Shown here: in pieces, positions 34,730 through 43,020 of the stretch
How the letters are laid out: each line of letters begins with the position of its first letter
Numbering within the stretch: the stretch's first letter is position 1
From: Holophagaceae bacterium
Lineage (GTDB): Bacteria > Acidobacteriota > Holophagae > Holophagales > Holophagaceae
Length of the DNA stretch: 60,589 bases
Assembly: GCA_016710635.1 (NCBI GenBank)
Contig: JADJVL010000023.1
Coordinates: 1-60,589 of the forward strand
Reading direction: 5' to 3'
Made by a program: the position numbers and the translations under genes
Notes under the pieces: generated by a model
What the model was told of the DNA's origin: nothing
What the model saw: the letters and a program-made list of their open reading frames with translations, nothing else
Databases searched by the model: none

Positions 34730-37507
34730 ATGTCCCATGTCCCGGCCCCGACGTCAGGCACCCCGAGTTCCACGATGCTGCCCGCACCGAACTGGCATGC
34801 CACCCACGCCGAAGCCGAGAAGCGCCTCACCCTGCTGTCGGAGGCGCTCGCCGCCGGCGACTGGAACGCCGTGGACCAGGGCGCCCGCTGGATCTACGAG
34901 GTGCTGCGCCCCCACAACGAGGCCGAGGAGCGGGAGCTCTTCCCCCTCCTGGAGGAGATCGGCGCCGAGGCCCTGTACCAGCGGCTCCACGACGACCACC
35001 GGCTGATGTGGGAGATGACCCTCCACCTGCTGGTGGAGATCGTGGACGGGCACGTGAAGAGCGAGGCGCAGGCCACCCTGCTGGGCCAGAAGCTGGTGGA
35101 CCTGATCCGCGACCACATCGAGGCCGAAGAGCACCTCATGCTGCCCCTCCTGCGGGGCAAGTCCCTGTACTGGGCCGACGACGAGACCTCCGAGGGCTAC
35201 CTCATCCTGGAAAAGAAGCTCATCGCGCCGGAGACCTGGTCCTTCATCGTGCAGGCGCCCATGGTGGCCCGGGGCCGCAAGCCCGGCCAGTTCTTCATGG
35301 TGGCGCCCTTCGCCGAAAGCGAGCGGATTCCGCTCACCCTGGCCGGCGGCGACGCCCGCCGCGGCTGGATCCGCTTCATCATGGTGGAGGTGGGCGCCAC
35401 CACGAAGGCCATGGGCCGGCTCAGCGCCGGCGACCGGCTCTACGCCGTGGCGGGCCCCATGGGCGAGCCCACGGAGCTGGTGGAGGAAGGCACCATCGTG
35501 CTGGTGGCCGGGGGCTACGGCTCCGCCGCCATCCTGCCCGCCGCCGAGCACCTCTTCTCCCACGGCCGGCGGGTCATCACCATCCTCGGGGGCCGCAGTC
35601 ACGACCGCGTCCTCCTGGCGGACGAGCTGAAGGCCGCCAGTGACCTGCTCATCATCACCACCGACGACGGCTCCTGGGGCCGGCAGGGCCTGGTGACCGA
35701 CGCGCTGAAGGACATCCTGGACAAGGAGCCCGTCGCCGAAGTCGTGGCGGTGGGGCCCATGCCCATGATGCGGGCGGTGGCGGAGCTGACCCGGCCCAAG
35801 GACATCTTCACCCTGGTGAGCCTCAACGCCCTGATGGTGGACGGCACGGGCATGTGCGGCGGCTGTCGCGTCTCCGTGGGCGGGGAGACCCGCTTCGCCT
35901 GCTTCGACGGCCCGGACTTCGACGGCCACAAGGTGGACTTCGACATGCTGCGCATGCGGCAGAACTGGTACAAGGAGGCCGAAGAGGGCGCCTGCAATCC
36001 CGAGGACTGCCGTATCGGGCGCCGTCCCGCCGCTGAGGGCTTCGACTACGCCACGCTGCTGAATGCCCCGGTCACGGACCTGGACTGGCGGGAGCTCGAT
36101 CTCAAGACCCTCAAGCCGAGCCAGAAGATGAAGATCCCGCGCCAGGAGATGGCCTGCCAGCCGCCGGAGATGCGCGTGTGCAACTTCGACGAGGTGAGCC
36201 TCGGCCTGAGCCCGGAACAGGCCCAGCTCGAAGCCGCCCGCTGCCTCATGTGCAAGCAGCCACACTGCATCGAGGGCTGTCCCGTGAGCATCGACATCCC
36301 CGGGTTCCTCCAGGAGATCGTCAACGGCTCGCCCCAGGCCGCCGCGCGCATCATCAAGGAATCCTCGAGCCTGGGCTCCGTCTGCGGCCGCGTCTGCCCG
36401 CAGGAGAAGCAGTGCGAGATCAAGTGCATCGTGGGCATCAAGGGCCAGCCCGTCTCCATCGGCCGGCTGGAGCGCTACGCCTCGGACTCGATGCTCGGCT
36501 CCGGCGAACTGCCGCCGGTGGCACCGCCCACGGGCATGCGGGTCGCCGTGGTGGGCGCGGGGCCGTCGGGCCTCACGGTGGCCGGCGAGCTGGTGAAGAA
36601 GGGCCACAAGGTCACGGTCTACGACGCCCTCCACAAGCCCGGCGGCGTTCTGCTCTACGGCATCCCCGAGTTCCGCCTGCCCAACTCGGTGGTGGACCAG
36701 GAAGTGGAGACCCTCCGCCGCCTGGGCGTGAAGTTCGTCATGAACACCCTGGTGGGCCGCAGCATCACCCTCGCTGAACTGCAGCAGGAGAACGAGGCGG
36801 TCTTCATGGGCACCGGCGCGGGCCTGCCGAAGATGATGGGCGTGCCCGGCGAGAACTTCAAAGGCGTCTACACCGCCAACGAGTTCCTCACCCGCATCAA
36901 CCTCATGCGGGCGGATCTCTTCCCGACCCACACCACGCCGGTCACCATTGGCCGCAGCGTGATCATCGTGGGCTGCGGCAACACGGCCATGGACGCCGCC
37001 CGCGCCGCCCGGCGCATGGGCGCCGAGCAGGTCCACATCGTCTACCGGCGCACCATCAAGGAGTCCACCGCCCGCAAGGAGGAGCTGGAGCATGCCGAGG
37101 AAGAAGGCATCCAGTTCCACTGGCTCACCACGCCGGTGCAGCTGCTGGGCAACGACAAGGGCTGGCTGGAAAGCGCCCAGTGCGCCGTGATGGAGCTGAC
37201 GGAGCCCGGCCCCGACGGCCGCCGCGGCGTGCGCATGACCGACGAGCGCATCACCATCCCCTGCGACACGCTGGTGGTGGCCCTGGGCTTCGACGTGAAC
37301 CCGCTCCTGGCGCGCACCGAGCAGGGCCTGCGCACCCTCAAGGGTGGCGTGGTGGTCGTCGACGAGGCCACCGGCGAGACCTCGGTGCCCGGCGTCTACG
37401 CCGGCGGCGACGTCATCACCGGCGGCGCCACCGTGATCCTCGCCATGGGTCAGGGCCGGCGGGCCGCGGCGGCGATGCATGCGCGGCTGGTGGGGGCGGA
37501 AGTGTGA
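34730..37507 (+). CDS. Hemerythrin-NfnA-NfnB fusion: ferredoxin/NAD(P)H oxidoreductase
   Basis: 925 residues, three modules. (1) Residues 20-145: hemerythrin-like helix bundle with His23/26, His62-Glu66, His87/90 and His129-Glu133 as diiron ligands. (2) Residues 155-430: NfnA/SudB-like FAD and NAD(H) domain (VLVAGGYGSAAILPAAEH) with a [2Fe-2S] site Asp371, Cys376, Cys379, Cys391. (3) Residues 465-925: NfnB/SudA or GltD-like unit with cysteines 505, 508, 513, 517 and 552, 556, 562, 566 for two [4Fe-4S] clusters, FAD site VAVVGAGPSGLTVAGEL and NADP site IIVGCGNTAMDAARAARRMG. Nfn subunits couple NADH, NADPH and ferredoxin; they are usually separate chains. The hemerythrin part suggests O2 or NO sensing or protection (inference). 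Confidence 0.9.
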   Translation: MSHVPAPTSGTPSSTMLPAPNWHATHAEAEKRLTLLSEALAAGDWNAVDQGARWIYEVLRPHNEAEERELFPLLEEIGAEALYQRLHDDHRLMWEMTLHLLVEIVDGHVKSEAQATLLGQKLVDLIRDHIEAEEHLMLPLLRGKSLYWADDETSEGYLILEKKLIAPETWSFIVQAPMVARGRKPGQFFMVAPFAESERIPLTLAGGDARRGWIRFIMVEVGATTKAMGRLSAGDRLYAVAGPMGEPTELVEEGTIVLVAGGYGSAAILPAAEHLFSHGRRVITILGGRSHDRVLLADELKAASDLLIITTDDGSWGRQGLVTDALKDILDKEPVAEVVAVGPMPMMRAVAELTRPKDIFTLVSLNALMVDGTGMCGGCRVSVGGETRFACFDGPDFDGHKVDFDMLRMRQNWYKEAEEGACNPEDCRIGRRPAAEGFDYATLLNAPVTDLDWRELDLKTLKPSQKMKIPRQEMACQPPEMRVCNFDEVSLGLSPEQAQLEAARCLMCKQPHCIEGCPVSIDIPGFLQEIVNGSPQAAARIIKESSSLGSVCGRVCPQEKQCEIKCIVGIKGQPVSIGRLERYASDSMLGSGELPPVAPPTGMRVAVVGAGPSGLTVAGELVKKGHKVTVYDALHKPGGVLLYGIPEFRLPNSVVDQEVETLRRLGVKFVMNTLVGRSITLAELQQENEAVFMGTGAGLPKMMGVPGENFKGVYTANEFLTRINLMRADLFPTHTTPVTIGRSVIIVGCGNTAMDAARAARRMGAEQVHIVYRRTIKESTARKEELEHAEEEGIQFHWLTTPVQLLGNDKGWLESAQCAVMELTEPGPDGRRGVRMTDERITIPCDTLVVALGFDVNPLLARTEQGLRTLKGGVVVVDEATGETSVPGVYAGGDVITGGATVILAMGQGRRAAAAMHARLVGAEV

Positions 37508-37564
37508 GGGAGGCCTCTCCTCCTTGAGGCTGTATCGATGCCCCAAGCCATCGGCAGGCATTGG

Positions 37565-37653
37565 CCTTTGACCTTGGAAAAGGCACCCGAGTCCACCATG
37601 GCCGCGCTTTCCGGCCGTGGCGGACTCGGGTGCGGGCAAGCGAGAGCGCGCCA
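37565..37653 (-). repeat. Hairpin repeat, third stem type, between convergent genes
   Basis: Arms 37583-37603 and 37613-37633 (21 bases; two non-Watson-Crick positions, one a wobble) around a 9-base loop. The flanks are those of the 3591-4912 array: read on the minus strand, GCGCGCTCTCGCTTGCC precedes and CCTTTTCCAAGGTCAAAGGCC-like sequence follows. The stem, starting GCACCCGAGTCC, differs from types A and B after its first six bases. It lies between nfn and pyrD, which end at 37507 and 37703, and could act as a two-way terminator. Confidence 0.8.
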
Positions 37654-37702
37654 GGATAGGCCAATGGCTCCACCCAGGGAGGAATGCATGGATGGGACAG
37701 CC

Positions 37703-38734
37703 TCAAGCCCCGGCCAGCTCCTTGTTGATCCGCCCCACTAGCCCCGGCCCCTCGAAGATCAGCGCCGTGTAGAGCTGCGCCAGGGCCGCGCCATCGGCGA
37801 GGGCCTCGGTCGCTTCGGCCCCTGTGCTGATGCCGCCGCACGCGACCAGGGGCAGGCGCCCGCCGAGCCGCGCCAGCACGCGTTTCCGCACATCCCGGGC
37901 CTTGGCGTGGAGCCCGCGGCCACTGAGCCCGCCGGCGCCCCAGCGCTCCACCCGGGCGCGGTTGGCCTCGCTGACGATGCCGCGGTCCAGGGTCGTGTTC
38001 GTAGCGATGAGGCCGTCGATGCCGCTGGCGGCGGCCGCGTCCACGGTGGCGTCCAGGTCCTCGGGGGCCAGGTCCGGCGCGAGTTTGAGGAGAATCGGCT
38101 GGGCTTCGAGACCCATCTCCTTGCGCAGCGCGAGCATGCCCGCCAGCAGCGGCTTCAGGGCCTCCGGCGCCTGCAGGTCGCGCAGGCCCGGCGTGTTGGG
38201 GCTGCTGATGTTGAGGGCGATGTAGTCCACCCGGGGCGCGATGAGGCGGTAGGCGTCCCGGTAGTCGTCGAGGGCCGCTTCCTCTGGCGTCGCCTTGTTC
38301 TTCCCCAGGTTGCCGCCCACGAGGAGCCCGTCGGGCCGCGAGCGCAGCCGCTCCGCCACGACTTCGGCGCCTTCGCTGTTGAACCCCATCCGGTTGAGGA
38401 TCAGGCCCTCCTCGGGAAGCCTGAAGAGCCGCGGCTTCGGATTGCCCGGCTGGGGCCGCGGCGTTACCGTGCCGATCTCCACGTGGCCGAAACCCAGGGC
38501 CTTCCACAGGGGCAGCAGCCGCGCGCCCTTGTCGAGGCCAGCGGCGAGGCCCAGGGGCGACGGGAAGCGCAGGCCGAAGGCCGTGCGGGCGAGGGAAGGA
38601 TCGAGCTTCGGCGCGTCCAGGCCGGGCCAGTCGCAGAGCCGCTCGCCCAGGGAGAAGGCCAGGTCGTGGGCCCGCTCCGGATCCATGCGGAAGATCCAGG
38701 GCCGCGCGGCCCGGTACAGGGCGTCCAGCAGCAT
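37703..38734 (-). CDS. pyrD: Dihydroorotate dehydrogenase (quinone), class 2
   Basis: Fourth step of pyrimidine synthesis, membrane-associated, passing electrons to quinone. 343 residues: N-terminal amphipathic helix LDALYRAARPWIFRMDPERA typical of class 2, then SPLGLAAGLDKGARLLP, GHVEIGTVTPRPQPGNPKPR, NRMGFNSEGAE, NISSPNTPGLRDLQ with the catalytic Ser region, and ACGGISTGAEATEAL. ATG 38734 lies two bases after the stop of the upstream lipoprotein gene. Longer in-frame extensions run through that gene and are spurious. Confidence 0.95.
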   Translation of the reverse strand: MLLDALYRAARPWIFRMDPERAHDLAFSLGERLCDWPGLDAPKLDPSLARTAFGLRFPSPLGLAAGLDKGARLLPLWKALGFGHVEIGTVTPRPQPGNPKPRLFRLPEEGLILNRMGFNSEGAEVVAERLRSRPDGLLVGGNLGKNKATPEEAALDDYRDAYRLIAPRVDYIALNISSPNTPGLRDLQAPEALKPLLAGMLALRKEMGLEAQPILLKLAPDLAPEDLDATVDAAAASGIDGLIATNTTLDRGIVSEANRARVERWGAGGLSGRGLHAKARDVRKRVLARLGGRLPLVACGGISTGAEATEALADGAALAQLYTALIFEGPGLVGRINKELAGA

Positions 38735-38736
38735 CG

Positions 38737-39093
38737 CTACCGCATCGCCTTGACGGTGACTTCGGCCTCGGCGAAGACGCCGGGGAAGTCCTCCCGCTCG
38801 GCGCGGACGTGGTAGACCCCTTCCAGGCCCGGCGCCGTGTAAAGGCCCGCGCGGGTGATGGTGCCGCCCTTCTCGCCTTCCGCCACGCTCCACTTCACGG
38901 GCTGGCGCGGATAGCGGGGGCCGTCGGGCTCGTAGTTGATGGTGGCGCTGAAGGAGACCGTGGCGCCGGGGGCGACCTTCGGGGCCTTGGGGGTGATCTT
39001 GAGGATGGGCTGGAACTTGCCCCGGGGGGCCTGGCAGGCGGTGGGCATGGCGAGACCGAGGAGGAGGGCGGGGAGCAGGAGGGGCGCGCGCAT
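38737..39093 (-). CDS. Putative lipoprotein with Ig-like domain
   Basis: 118 residues: MRAPLLLPALLLGLAMPTACQAP has a lipoprotein-like signal, with a slightly unusual lipobox (PTAC). The mature part is one Ig-like sandwich: KVAPGATVSFSATINYE, QPVKWSVAEGEKGGTITRAG, LYTAPGLEGVYHVRAE. Such folds occur in surface and periplasmic proteins; the partner is unknown. Its ATG overlaps the scoB stop, so scoB, this gene and pyrD form one unit. Confidence 0.78.
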   Translation of the reverse strand: MRAPLLLPALLLGLAMPTACQAPRGKFQPILKITPKAPKVAPGATVSFSATINYEPDGPRYPRQPVKWSVAEGEKGGTITRAGLYTAPGLEGVYHVRAEREDFPGVFAEAEVTVKAMR

Positions 39094-39755
39094 CAGACAC
39101 CAACCATTTCTTGGACCGAATCCTTCACGAGGGCCGGCTCGGTCTTCGCCTGCACCTCTTCGATGCTGACACCGGGCGCGACCTCCACCAGGCGCAGGCC
39201 TTCCCGGCCGGGCACCACGTCGATGACCGCCAGTTCGGTGATGATCCGATGCACGCAGCGCTGGCCGGTGAAGGGCAGGCTGCAGCGGCGCAGGATCTTG
39301 AAGGCGCCGTCCTTCGCCGTGTGCTCCATGACCACGACGACGCGCTTGGCGGCGGCGACGAGGTCCATGGCGCCGCCCATGCCCTTGACCATCTTTCCGG
39401 GGATCATCCAGTTGGCGAGGTTGCCCTCCATGTCCACCTGCATGGCGCCCAGGATGGACAGATCGATCTTGCCCCCGCGGATCATGGCGAAGCTGTCGGC
39501 GCTGCTGAAGAAACTGGCGCCCGGCGCCGTCGTCACCGTCTGCTTCCCCGCGTTGATGAGGTCCGCGTCCACTTCGTCAGCGGTTGGGAAGGGCCCCATC
39601 CCCAGCAGCCCGTTCTCGCTCTGGAGGATGACTTCCATGCCCTCAGGGATCGCTCCCGCCACCAGGGTCGGAATGCCGATGCCCAGGTTCACGTAGAAGC
39701 CGTCGCGGAGTTCCTGGGCGGCGCGGCGGACGAGCTGGTCGCGGGTAAGAGCCAT
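39093..39755 (-). CDS. 3-oxoacid CoA-transferase subunit B
   Basis: 220 residues, the B subunit of a succinyl-CoA:3-ketoacid (or butyrate-acetoacetate type) CoA-transferase: VNLGIGIPTLVAGAIPEGME, catalytic Glu47 in ILQSENGLLGMG, FAMIRGGKIDLSILGAMQVD, MVKGMGGAMDLVAAAKRVVV. The A subunit normally sits immediately upstream in the same operon; here the upstream 736 bases are repeats and the next gene is divergent. The partner must be elsewhere, or was lost. Confidence 0.9.
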   Translation of the reverse strand: MALTRDQLVRRAAQELRDGFYVNLGIGIPTLVAGAIPEGMEVILQSENGLLGMGPFPTADEVDADLINAGKQTVTTAPGASFFSSADSFAMIRGGKIDLSILGAMQVDMEGNLANWMIPGKMVKGMGGAMDLVAAAKRVVVVMEHTAKDGAFKILRRCSLPFTGQRCVHRIITELAVIDVVPGREGLRLVEVAPGVSIEEVQAKTEPALVKDSVQEMVGV

Positions 39756-39878
39756 GCGGATCCTCGAAGATGCGGTGTCAGCCTAGCACGGGAGGTTCCG
39801 CGGGACCGGGAGCGGCGAGGCCCGGTCGAGGCCCGGTCGAGGCCGTCCGACGGGATGCGACGAGTGGCTGACCTCGGC

Positions 39879-39935
39879 CTTGATCTTGACCTTGATCTTG
39901 ACCTTGAACTTGATCTTGATCTTGATCTTGACCTT
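39879..39935. repeat. Hexamer tandem repeat (CTTGAY), about nine copies
   Basis: Nine consecutive hexamers CTTGAT, CTTGAC or (once) CTTGAA plus a partial tenth run directly into the flank of the 39942 hairpin. The flank of this repeat family, read on this strand, contains GTTGACCTTG, so the array looks like an expansion of flank sequence. Confidence 0.9.
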
Positions 39936-40015
39936 CGAGAGGCACCCTTTCCAAGTGCGGATCGCGCCTTGTGCGATCCGTGCTTGGGAAGGGTGCAGGC
40001 AAGCGGAGCGCGCCA
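39936..40015 (-). repeat. Dispersed B-type hairpin repeat
   Basis: Arms 39942-39965 and 39973-39996, 24 bases each. The three positions that are not Watson-Crick pairs are all G-T (G-U) wobbles, so pairing is fully kept. The stem is the same type as hairpin B in the 3591-4912 array. The flank GGCAAGCGGAGCGCGCC follows on the plus strand, as in the copy at 37565. Confidence 0.85.
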
Positions 40016-40111
40016 GGTTGATGCCGGGCGCTTGGCCCGAGGCCGGTGGGCACGGGTTTGACGAAGGCTGCTTTTGCGTTCCGGTCCCAACGAGGATTCT
40101 CGACCCAGCCT

Positions 40112-40184
40112 CGCGCGCTATCGCTTGCGAGCGCTCGAGTCCGACGCGGCCAACCGCCGCCGCGCCGGACTCGAGCACCTGTTT
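40112..40184 (+). repeat. Dispersed hairpin repeat, fourth stem type
   Basis: The flank GCGCGCTATCGCTTGC is followed by arms 40133-40150 and 40159-40176 (17 of 18 positions pair, 8-base loop), then ACCTGTTTAAGGTCAACGGC, the family's other flank. The stem (GCTCGAGTCC...) is unlike A or B but shares CGAGTCC with the copy at 37565. Confidence 0.85.
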
Positions 40185-40280
40185 AAGGTCAACGGCCAGG
40201 TCAACGGCCAGGTCAACGGCAAGGTCAACGGCAAGGTCAACGGCAAGGTCAACGGCAAGGTCAACGGCAAGATCTAACGG
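40185..40280. repeat. 12-base tandem repeat, seven copies plus a degenerate one
   Basis: Seven units of MAGGTCAACGGC (A or C first) occupy 40185-40268, followed by AAGATCTAACGGC. The unit equals the outer flank of the hairpin family (CAAGGTCAACGGC), so it appears to be an expansion starting from the preceding hairpin repeat. Confidence 0.93.
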
Positions 40281-40491
40281 CCAGGTTGCTGATTGGGAGG
40301 CTTTCAGAGAGGCCGGCAAACACGATCCTCACGAAAGCTGCACTTGCGTATGGCTTCCAACATCCGGCTACGACTCAGTCGCTCCCGGCGCACAAAAATC
40401 CTTTGCGGCTCCAACCAAACCCGCCCGAAGAATCCCGCACCCTCCCTCCCTTGCCCGGGAACTCCGCCTCCATCTGCGTCATTGTTGTCCC

Positions 40492-41679
40492 ATGCGCATC
40501 CCGGCCCTCATCTGCCTCCTCGCCTTGCCCGCCCTGGCCCAGTCCGCCTTCGGCCCCGTCAGCGAGGGCTGGACGGCGAAGCTCGGGAATGGCCGCGCGA
40601 TGCTGCTGCTGGTGGACGTCAATCCGGGGTGGGCGAACCGGATGCTGGATCCGGCCCTGGAGGACATCGCTTTCGAGCTGACCTTCGAGAACATCCCGTC
40701 TTCGGATCCCACGGCCCAGCGCATGGGCCTCGCCGGTCCCGCGGCCTATCTGCTGAACGAGGCGGGCAGCGTGCTGGGCAGCTGGCGGAGCGGACCTCCG
40801 CAGGATGTGCGGGCGGCCTTCGCCGAAGTGAGCTGGCGCACCCGGGCGGAAAACCTCAAGGCGGCCCTGCGCACCCACCCGGAGCGGATGGACCTTCGCT
40901 GGGCGCTGGTGGCGGAATACTGGCAACGGGTGCCGCGCCGCTTCGCCCTGCGGGACCTGGAAGCCCTCTCCGACGCGCTGGAAGGCCTCTTCCGCACCGG
41001 CGCCTGGGCCGCGTCCGAAGCGCCGCGCCTGCCGGCCTTCGCGCCGCCCAAGCGGATGAATTCCGAGGCCCCGGCCTTCGGGAACGCCCTGACGGAGTTG
41101 GCGCGGACGCGCCTCGCCGATGTGCGGGAGACCCTCGCCAAGGATCCCGGCAACACCACCGCGTGGATGCTGGCGGCCCTCCTGACCGCCTGGCATCCAG
41201 AGACCGAACCCCGGCTCTGGACCTTCTTCCGGGACCAGGAGCCGGGCCCCGGTCCCTTCGAAGCCCTCATCGAATGGCCCAGCCCTTCCGCCTTGCAGGC
41301 GTCGGAGGCCCAGCTGCGCCGTCTGGAGGATTGGAAGGGGCTGGAAAGCCTGGCGGAAGCGCGGGTGGAGCTGCTGCGCGAAGGCGCCCTGGCGCTGGTC
41401 CCCGAGCTGCCCTCCCAGTGGCACGCCCGGCTCTCCCCGGCGCCACCTCAGCCCAAGGTCCCGCTGCCCTTCGCCACCGCCGCGGGCCGGGGCTTTGGCC
41501 GCTGGCTCACCCTCCAGCTCGAAGCCCAGCTCCGCCAGGGTCGCCTCGGCGCCGCCACCACGACGGCCTCCTCCATCCTCCGGGATGGGGACCGCGCCTC
41601 CCGCAACGCCGCCCTCGGGCTGGCCCGGGGCTTCAAGGCGGAGGCCGCGGTGCGGGTGTTGGAATCGCCCCTGGATTAG
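40492..41679 (+). CDS. Secreted protein of unknown function
   Basis: 395 residues with signal peptide MRIPALICLLALPALAQSA. The body is rich in Trp, Arg and Leu with helix-like stretches (RTRAENLKAALRTHPERMDL, ARTRLADVRETLAKDPGN, LTLQLEAQLRQGRLGAATTT), suggestive of a TPR-like solenoid, though no repeat is clear. Probably periplasmic. It starts after the repeat region; the in-frame extension over the minisatellite is discounted. Confidence 0.75.
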   Translation: MRIPALICLLALPALAQSAFGPVSEGWTAKLGNGRAMLLLVDVNPGWANRMLDPALEDIAFELTFENIPSSDPTAQRMGLAGPAAYLLNEAGSVLGSWRSGPPQDVRAAFAEVSWRTRAENLKAALRTHPERMDLRWALVAEYWQRVPRRFALRDLEALSDALEGLFRTGAWAASEAPRLPAFAPPKRMNSEAPAFGNALTELARTRLADVRETLAKDPGNTTAWMLAALLTAWHPETEPRLWTFFRDQEPGPGPFEALIEWPSPSALQASEAQLRRLEDWKGLESLAEARVELLREGALALVPELPSQWHARLSPAPPQPKVPLPFATAAGRGFGRWLTLQLEAQLRQGRLGAATTTASSILRDGDRASRNAALGLARGFKAEAAVRVLESPLD

Positions 41680-41745
41680 CCCGCTTCGTCCCGGGCCGGC
41701 TTGCCACCCCGGCGGGCCCAGCGGACCATCCGGACGGAGCTCCCC

Positions 41746-43011
41746 ATGATCCCGTCCGGCCTGAAGCCTTCCCTCCTTCTATTCGCCTTGGCCTGCCTCC
41801 CGGCGGAAGCGGAAACGCGCACGGTCCCCATTCCCAGGGGAACGCTGTCCGTCGAGGTGCGGGGCGCCGGGGCCCGGACGCTGGTCTTCCTTCACGGCAA
41901 TGGCGCGGCCAAAAACCAGTGGAACGCGCAGCTTGACGCCTTCGCCAAGGACCACCGGGTGGTCGCGGTGGACCTGCCGGGCATGGGGGCCAGCGCACCG
42001 CCCGCGCGGGGCGGCTACGGAGTGGAGGAGGTGGCTGCCGACGTGTGGGCGGGCCTGTCGCCCCAGCCCCGGGAACGGCTGGTCCTGGTCGCCCACAGCT
42101 ACGGAGGGGCCGTGGCCCTCACCCTGGCGGCCGCCCATCCGGAAGCGGTGGAAGGCGTCTTCCTCCTCGATGTGGCCGGGGACGTGCGGGCTGCCACGGC
42201 GGAAGGCAGGGCCAGGATCAAGGCTGCCCTCGAGTCCGCAGAGAAAGACGCGCCGCGTTTCGCGCGCCTCAAGGAACGCATGTTCGAACCCATCCTCAAG
42301 GACGCACTGCCCGCGACCCGGGCGAAGGTCATGGGAGACCTCGAGGCAACCTCAGTGGCGGCGTTCCTGGGCTGCCTGGCGGGGCTGCAGGAGTTCGATC
42401 CCGGGGCGGCCCTGGCGCGCATCCGGGGGCCGGTCTTCAACCTCGCCACGGAACGCATGGATCCGGCTGCCACCCTGGCCGCCGGGCACCGCGAGGTGGC
42501 CGCCTCCCTCCTCCCGGGCACCAGCCATTGGCCCATGCTGGACAAGCCCGCGGCGGTGAACGCCGCCCTCGCGCGCTTCCTGGGCGGCATCCTTCCGGAA
42601 CAGCGCCAGTTCGACTTCTGGATCGGTGACTGGCGTGTGGAAGACGAAAAGGGGCAGCACCTCGGCGACAACCTGGTGACTTCCTCCTTGGGCGGTGCCG
42701 TCCTGCAGGAACACTGGCGGGGCTCCCGGGGCGGCGTCGGCACCAGCCTGAACGCCTGGATTCCCGCCCTCAATGGATGGCGGCAGACCTGGATCGACGG
42801 CCAGGGCGGCCTGCTGGTACTGGAGGGCGGACTGAAGGGGGGCGCCATGGTCATGGAGGGCGAGCAGCCAAGTCCCAAGGGGCCCGTGAAGTCCCGGATC
42901 ACCTGGACGCCTCTGCCGGATGGGCGGGTGCGCCAGATCTGGGAGCAGAGCACGGACGGCGGGAAGACCTGGCAGATGGCCTTCGACGGGTATTACAAGC
43001 GCAAGTCCTGA
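41746..43011 (+). CDS. Secreted alpha/beta hydrolase with C-terminal DUF1579-like domain
   Basis: 421 residues. Signal peptide SLLLFALACLPAEAE; alpha/beta hydrolase with oxyanion strand LVFLHGNGAAKNQW, nucleophile elbow VAHSYGGAVALT and a late His in GTSHWPMLDKP. After about residue 280 a second domain starts QFDFWIGDWRVEDEKGQHLG and continues through LNAWIPALNGWRQTWIDGQG, which resembles DUF1579-type calycin-like domains. The fusion suggests hydrolysis plus binding of a hydrophobic ligand (inference). GGAG precedes ATG 41746. Confidence 0.85.
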   Translation: MIPSGLKPSLLLFALACLPAEAETRTVPIPRGTLSVEVRGAGARTLVFLHGNGAAKNQWNAQLDAFAKDHRVVAVDLPGMGASAPPARGGYGVEEVAADVWAGLSPQPRERLVLVAHSYGGAVALTLAAAHPEAVEGVFLLDVAGDVRAATAEGRARIKAALESAEKDAPRFARLKERMFEPILKDALPATRAKVMGDLEATSVAAFLGCLAGLQEFDPGAALARIRGPVFNLATERMDPAATLAAGHREVAASLLPGTSHWPMLDKPAAVNAALARFLGGILPEQRQFDFWIGDWRVEDEKGQHLGDNLVTSSLGGAVLQEHWRGSRGGVGTSLNAWIPALNGWRQTWIDGQGGLLVLEGGLKGGAMVMEGEQPSPKGPVKSRITWTPLPDGRVRQIWEQSTDGGKTWQMAFDGYYKRKS

Positions 43012-43020
43012 ACCGCCGGC

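Larger units (their letters stand above)
39756..40491. other. Gene-free repeat-rich region between scoB and a divergent gene
   Basis: This 736-base stretch holds, in order: a GAGGCCCGGTC-type short direct repeat near 39815-39845, a hexamer minisatellite (39879-39935), a B-type hairpin (39942-39996), a spacer, an E-type hairpin (40133-40176), a 12-base minisatellite (40185-40280), and a segment near 40318-40378 that weakly repeats 40065-40108 (ACGAAAGCTGC, TTGCGT). Frames crossing it give low-complexity peptides and I do not call them genes. Confidence 0.75.

Noticed and set aside
34754..37639. A 961-codon antisense frame opposite the hemerythrin-Nfn fusion
   Set aside because: Same shadow effect; rich in His, Gly, Val and Ala, with no motif.
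37538..37741. A 67-codon ORF overlapping the end of pyrD
   Set aside because: It lies on the hairpin repeat and runs over the end of pyrD; no protein-like features.
39783..40319. Repeat proteins such as (VDLA)n or (KIKIKV)n from the minisatellite region
   Set aside because: Open frames are a by-product of repeat units whose length is a multiple of three; no ribosome site and no flanking protein sequence.
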